Both the position numbers and the translations under genes were made by a program. This document shows, piece by piece, positions 14,215-17,669 of a stretch of DNA of 17,669 bases. Source of the DNA: Elusimicrobia bacterium UBA5214 (GTDB lineage Bacteria > Elusimicrobiota > UBA5214); assembly GCA_002412545.1 (NCBI GenBank), contig DHVG01000005.1:1-17669 (forward strand), written 5' to 3'. Under the pieces are notes generated by a model. It did no database searches and was not told the origin of the DNA. It saw only the letters and a list, made by a program, of their open reading frames with translations. Within the stretch, counting starts at the first letter, position 1; each line of letters opens with the position of its first letter.

Positions 14215-14529
14215 CTAATCTTTTTCTCTTTTTGGTGGATTATATTCCCAATGACTACCCATTCTCTTCCAAGAATCAAACTGGAATTTCACCCCGCGTA
14301 CATAAGATATTGCTCTAATCGCCAATTCAAGTTTTCTGAGCATACTCGCTATTGTTGTTGGTGAATCGTAAATATTCACACCTTGCCCGGTGAATTGCAT
14401 CTGACCTTTAATTTCTACATTACCTTTAGTCGTAGAAATGCATACTTTGCTTACATCAATACAACGCTTTACCAGTTCCGTCTTGACACCGTGATTTATC
14501 TGCCAGTCAATCTTGCGAGTATATTCCAT
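14215..14529 (-). CDS. Small BON-like conserved hypothetical protein
   Basis: About 104 residues from ATG at 14529; a TTG four codons upstream is the alternative. The layout, an N-terminal helix (GVKTELVKRCID), strands with CISTTKGNVEIKGQMQFTG, and a second helix followed by a strand (LRKLELAIRAISYVRGVKFQF) resembles a single BON-type domain. A Trp-rich C-terminus (FDSWKRMGSHWEY) follows. No signal peptide is visible. It lies 60 bp downstream of serS on the same strand, and may be co-transcribed with serS and rtcB. BON domains bind membranes or hydrophobic ligands, but the match is weak and the function is unknown. Confidence 0.5.
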   Translation of the reverse strand: MEYTRKIDWQINHGVKTELVKRCIDVSKVCISTTKGNVEIKGQMQFTGQGVNIYDSPTTIASMLRKLELAIRAISYVRGVKFQFDSWKRMGSHWEYNPPKREKD

Positions 14530-14588
14530 CTTCTTCAACAACGATTACAGTGATTTCTTGTGAACCGATTACAGCGATAAAATTGTTC

Positions 14589-15932
14589 TTACTTAATTTC
14601 AACAAAACCACAGTAAGGTTGTAAAACTTCGGGTATTTTTACGGTGCCGTCGGACTGTTGATAATTTTCCAAAACTGCGGCAAATGTGCGTCCAACTGCA
14701 AGTCCGGAACCGTTCAAAGTATAGACATATCTGGTGACTGGGTGACTGGGTGATTGCCTGCCCGCCGAAGCCTTGGCGGAGGCGGGGGTGACTAAGGGAC
14801 GAAACTTGATATTCATCCGCCGTGCCTGGAAATCGGTAAAATTAGAGCAAGAAGATATTTCTCGCCATTTTTTTTCACCCGGCATCCAGACTTCTAAATC
14901 ATAAGTCTTTGCCGCAGCAAAACCTAAATCACCGGTGCAAAGAACAACTACCCGATAAGGTAATCCCAATTTTTTTAGAACTTTCTCCGCATCCTGAAGT
15001 AATTTTTCTAATTCTTTATCCCCATCTTCTGGCTTAACAAATTTTACTAATTCAATTTTATTAAACTGGTGATTGCGAATCAGTCCTTTGGTATCTTTAC
15101 CGTAGGAACCGGCTTCCCGACGGAAACAGGCAGAATAACAAGCATAATTTAGTGGTAAATCTTTTTCTTCTAAAATTTCCTCCCGATGTAAATTAGTTAC
15201 CGAAACTTCCGCAGTCGGGATAAGATAAAGTTGGTCATTTTCATTCTCACAGGCAAACATCTCGGAAGCAAATTTCGGTAACTGCCCGGTACCGGTCATC
15301 GTCTGACGATTGACCAGATAAGGAGCAAAGATTTCCTGATAACCATTCTCTTTCGTCTGTAAATCAAGCATAAAATTAATCAATGCTCTTTCTAAAACTG
15401 CACCTTGGTTTTTATAAAGAAAAAATCTTGTCCCGGAAATTTTTGCTGCTCGTTTGAAATCAAGAATATCTAAACTTTCACCAATATCCCAATGTGTCCG
15501 TGGGGTAAATTCTGACGGCTGATGGATTATGGCTGATGGCTGAGTGCGGATAACTTTATTTTCTGCCGGTGAAGAACCAATTGGCACTGAAGGGTCAGGC
15601 AGATTCGGTATCCGGAGGAGAAAATCATCAACTTTTTCTTCCCAAGTATGTGCTTCACTTTCTAAATTTTTAATCTTTTCTTTTAAAGTTTGCATCTCCT
15701 GGATAATTTCTTTTGTTGGTTTACCAGTTTGCTGGTTGGCTGAGATTTTATTCCTTCGTGCACGTGCTTGTTCTAATTCAGTAAGGATTTTTCTTCTTTC
15801 CTTATCCCAGGACAGGAATTCGTCAAGGTCAATTTTTTTACCATGCATCGTTATGGTGCATGGCTCCCCACGATTTTCTAATGCCTTTTTTACCGCTTCC
15901 GGATTTTCCCGAATAAATCTTAAATCAAGCAT
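14589..15932 (-). CDS. serS: Seryl-tRNA synthetase
   Basis: Class II aminoacyl-tRNA synthetase that attaches serine to tRNA-Ser in the cytoplasm; 447 residues, slightly longer than the usual 420-430. Residues 1-110 are the tRNA-binding coiled-coil arm. Class II motif 2 is FRREAGSYGKDTKGLIRNHQF (270-290, split here for length) and motif 3 is LNGSGLAVGRT...ENYQQ (406-426). AGAGGA precedes the ATG. Two unusual in-frame insertions are visible: QPSAIIHQPS at 131-140, encoded by a heptamer tract, and about 20 residues at 380-402 (VTPASAKASAGRQSPSHPVT) just before motif 3, encoded by octamers plus a palindromic repeat. Both lie in surface-loop positions, so the enzyme is probably active. Confidence 0.97.
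   Translation of the reverse strand: MLDLRFIRENPEAVKKALENRGEPCTITMHGKKIDLDEFLSWDKERRKILTELEQARARRNKISANQQTGKPTKEIIQEMQTLKEKIKNLESEAHTWEEKVDDFLLRIPNLPDPSVPIGSSPAENKVIRTQPSAIIHQPSEFTPRTHWDIGESLDILDFKRAAKISGTRFFLYKNQGAVLERALINFMLDLQTKENGYQEIFAPYLVNRQTMTGTGQLPKFASEMFACENENDQLYLIPTAEVSVTNLHREEILEEKDLPLNYACYSACFRREAGSYGKDTKGLIRNHQFNKIELVKFVKPEDGDKELEKLLQDAEKVLKKLGLPYRVVVLCTGDLGFAAAKTYDLEVWMPGEKKWREISSCSNFTDFQARRMNIKFRPLVTPASAKASAGRQSPSHPVTRYVYTLNGSGLAVGRTFAAVLENYQQSDGTVKIPEVLQPYCGFVEIK
14733..14794. repeat. Octamer tract interrupted by GCCTTGGC-core palindrome, inside serS
   Basis: GGTGACTG (14733-14740, 14741-14748), GGTGATTG (14749-14756), then the palindrome CCCGCC ... GGCGGG with GAAGCCTTGGCGGA core (14761-14786), then GGTGACTA (14787-14794). 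The palindrome therefore appears to sit within the octamer tract. The whole tract is in frame and encodes the extra residues before SerRS motif 3. Confidence 0.7.
15512..15546. repeat. Heptamer tract inside serS
   Basis: Five 7-bp units in register: CTGACGG, CTGATGG, ATTATGG, CTGATGG, CTGAGTG. Read on the coding strand they give the peptide QPSAIIHQPS. The family resembles the tract in the serS-rtcB gap (CTGAAGG, CTAAAGG). Confidence 0.65.
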
Positions 15933-15946
15933 TTTAATCCTCTTGG

Positions 15947-15995
15947 CCTATAGCCCCTAGCCTATAGCCATTGGCTAAAGGCAAATGGCTGAAGG
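15947..15995. repeat. Heptamer tract between rtcB and serS
   Basis: Seven consecutive 7-bp units: CCTATAG, CCCCTAG, CCTATAG, CCATTGG, CTAAAGG, CAAATGG, CTGAAGG. It fills most of the 78-bp gap between the rtcB stop and the serS start and lies just upstream of the serS ribosome binding site. It can partly fold on itself (CCATTGG, GCCATTGGC). Confidence 0.65.
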
Positions 15996-16010
15996 CGAAC
16001 TAAAGTCATT

Positions 16011-17465
16011 TTAACCTTTAATCACACCGAGGGGACGCATTTTGGCAACTTTTTTGGAGATACCGGCCTGATGACAAACTTCTACGACTAAGTTTACATC
16101 TTTGTAGGCATTGGGTGCTTCTTCGGCAAGTGTTTTCCATTCCTGTGCCTGGACAATGATTCCCTGGTTTTTCAGTTGTTCGGCTAATTCACGTCCGTTA
16201 GTGCCGTGGAGCGCTTTTGTGCGTGACATCGTCCTTCCCGCACCGTGACAGGTTGAACCCCAGGTTTCTTTCATTGCTTGTTCTGTCCCCACTAAAACAT
16301 AAGAACTTGTGCCCATTGTCCCGGGAATAAGCACCGGTTGCCCGACCGACCGATAATCTTCCGGGACTGCCGGATTACCAGCCGGAAAAGCACGGGTTGC
16401 TCCTTTACGATGGATAACTAATTTCCGACGCTGAAACCCCTGCGGGATTGAAGCGTCGGCTACAAGATGTTCTTCAATTTTACCGATATTATGGGCAACA
16501 TCATAAACAACTTCTAAACCTAATTCTTTCGGTCCTCTGCCGAGAACTTTCATCAACGATTCTCTTGTCCAGTGAGTAATTGCTTGCCGGTTTGTCCAAG
16601 CATAATTTGCCGCTGCCGCCATTGCTGCAAAATAATTTTGTCCTTCTGGTGAAGTAATCGGTGCACAGGCGAGTTGCCGGTCGGGTAAACTGATTCCATA
16701 TTTCCTTGTCGCCTCACCAAGTGTCCTCAAATAATCATCACAAACCTGATACCCAAGTCCCCGTGAACCGGTATGAATTAAAATCGTAATCTGGTCTTTA
16801 AAAAGACCGAAAACATCGGCTATTTTTGGGTCAAAGATTTCTTCAATCACCTGTATTTCTAAAAAATGATTACCGGCACCAAGTGTCCCAAGTTGTTCTC
16901 GTCCTCTTTCTAATGCTCTCTGACTTACTTTGGTTGCATCCGCCGCTGCAAAACTGCCCTGTTCTTCGGTATGCAATAAATCTTCCGTAGTGCCAAACCC
17001 ACGGGATACTGCCCATTTCGCCCCTTGGTTTAAAACCTGCATTACTTCCTGTTTTGAAATATTGATTTTCCCGGTTGAACCGACCCCTGATGGGATATTC
17101 GCAAAGAGGGCGCTGATGAGCGCCGGCAATTTTCCTTCCAAATCTTTCTTAGTGAGATTTGTCCGCAAAAGTCGGACGCCACAGTTTATGTCGTATCCAA
17201 TGCCCCCAGGTGAGATTACACCATTGTCGTAGTCCAGACCGGCGACACCGCCAATTGGGAAACCGTAACCCCAGTGGATATCCGGCATCGCTAATGACTT
17301 ACCGACAATTCCCGGCAGATGGGCAACATTGGCTACCTGGGCAGGGGTATTATCTGCTTGAATATGGGGAATCATCTTTTCCGAAGCATAAATTAACCCT
17401 TCGGTACGCATCCCCGCAGTTTTCGGTAAAAGCCAATGCCAGTTGTCAATTTTTTTTAGTTCCAT
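16011..17465 (-). CDS. rtcB: RNA-splicing ligase RtcB
   Basis: GTP- and Mn2+-dependent ligase joining 2',3'-cyclic or 3'-phosphate ends to 5'-OH RNA ends; it serves tRNA splicing in archaea and RNA repair in bacteria. Length of 484 aa matches the family. Metal-binding residues are D92 and C95 (GGIGYDINCGVR), H200 (GAGNHF), H231 (HTGSRG) and H325 (YDVAHN); the guanylylated histidine is H407 (STCHGAGR). HRKGATRAFPAG (352-363) and PGTMGTSSYV (381-390) are also typical. No archease or RtcA gene is in view. It precedes serS on the same strand with a 78-bp gap, and may share a transcript with it. The start ATG at 17465 has no strong ribosome binding site. Confidence 0.97.
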   Translation of the reverse strand: MELKKIDNWHWLLPKTAGMRTEGLIYASEKMIPHIQADNTPAQVANVAHLPGIVGKSLAMPDIHWGYGFPIGGVAGLDYDNGVISPGGIGYDINCGVRLLRTNLTKKDLEGKLPALISALFANIPSGVGSTGKINISKQEVMQVLNQGAKWAVSRGFGTTEDLLHTEEQGSFAAADATKVSQRALERGREQLGTLGAGNHFLEIQVIEEIFDPKIADVFGLFKDQITILIHTGSRGLGYQVCDDYLRTLGEATRKYGISLPDRQLACAPITSPEGQNYFAAMAAAANYAWTNRQAITHWTRESLMKVLGRGPKELGLEVVYDVAHNIGKIEEHLVADASIPQGFQRRKLVIHRKGATRAFPAGNPAVPEDYRSVGQPVLIPGTMGTSSYVLVGTEQAMKETWGSTCHGAGRTMSRTKALHGTNGRELAEQLKNQGIIVQAQEWKTLAEEAPNAYKDVNLVVEVCHQAGISKKVAKMRPLGVIKG

Positions 17466-17488
17466 ATAATCACCGATTCCACAGAAAT

Positions 17489-17569
17489 GTCATTGCGACC
17501 CCGACATATCGTCGGGGGAAGCAATCTCAAAACGGGATTGCCACGCTCCTTTTAGTCGCTCGCAATGAC
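17489..17569. repeat. GTCATTGCGA-type inverted repeat upstream of rtcB
   Basis: GTCATTGCGA (17489-17498) pairs with TCGCAATGAC at 17560-17569. Inside are the hairpin CCCCGAC-ATATC-GTCGGGG (17499-17517) and the GCAATCTC/GGGATTGC arms. This palindrome family is widespread in many unrelated bacterial genomes. It lies in the rtcB leader region, about 25 bp before the start codon, so an rtcB transcript starting further upstream would fold strongly here. Confidence 0.75.
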
Positions 17570-17630
17570 CCATTGGGTCATCAGTGTAATCATTTCTTTT
17601 TTAGATTTTACAAAAAATATCGCTTTTTTG

Positions 17631-17659
17631 CAAATAAAAAACGTTGACGGTAGTGTCAA
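17631..17659 (-). promoter_or_regulatory. Possible rtcB promoter
   Basis: On the minus strand TTGACA (17659-17654) and TATTTG (17636-17631) are 17 bp apart. The -10 match is poor and the site is 165 bp from the start codon, on the far side of the palindromic repeat. TTGACA also forms an inverted repeat with GTCAA at 17643-17648. Confidence 0.3.
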
Positions 17660-17669
17660 TAGTCTTGTG

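Noticed and set aside
14004..14279. Open frame of 91 codons over the tRNA cluster
   Set aside because: It is the translation of tRNA-Ser halves and the intact tRNA-Ser(UGA); peptides such as GEVTERL and GCPSGLRGRS are the known by-product of reading tRNA-Ser in this frame.
15544..15960. Long plus-strand open frames opposite serS and rtcB
   Set aside because: They are antisense shadows of well-supported genes, without start signals.

Overview
The window looks like chromosomal DNA of an uncultured, AT-rich bacterium carrying one integrated mobile element. The large secreted protein has tandem FN3 domains and a FlgD/Por-like C-terminal sorting domain, a style common in Elusimicrobiota, WOR-3 and similar candidate phyla. 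The chromosomal part is rich in short palindromic and heptameric repeats, which also suggests such a lineage. This placement is an inference and is weak.

Left junction and element (about 90-12762). An intact tRNA-Ser(GCU) gene (38-128, minus) is followed by a tyrosine integrase whose last codons run into the tRNA. A perfect 40-bp direct repeat (90-129 and 12723-12762), equal to the tRNA 5' half up to the anticodon loop, marks the two ends of an element with a repeat unit of 12,633 bp. From left to right the element carries integrase, an excisionase-like HTH protein, several small proteins, a primase/initiator-like protein with a winged helix, a DUF5659-like protein, a small Zn-finger protein, a large TPR protein with a C-terminal wHTH-like domain, and a 1.5-kb non-coding region with iteron-like repeats and DnaA-box-like sites. 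Further right come a 1316-residue secreted metzincin-like metalloprotease (the only plus-strand gene), a PIN-domain toxin with a small partner, and the right attachment region with integrase arm-type repeats. The attachment core lies inside the integrase coding frame. Rejoining the ends in the excised circle would replace the last 5 integrase residues with 22 others, which are still encoded at the right end.

Right flank (12763-17669, all genes minus). This is ordinary chromosomal content: an OmpR-type response regulator, a tRNA-Ser(UGA) gene embedded in a nested set of broken tRNA-Ser halves, a small BON-like protein, seryl-tRNA synthetase (serS) and the RNA ligase RtcB. Serine tRNA genes flank or form the element's target, and SerRS lies next to the nested cluster. 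SerRS itself carries two in-frame insertions made of genomic repeats.

The two most unusual points are the Russian-doll tRNA-Ser cluster, in which inner acceptor stems are extended by about 14-bp helices into the anticodon region of outer, broken tRNAs, and the integration-dependent change of the integrase C-terminus.
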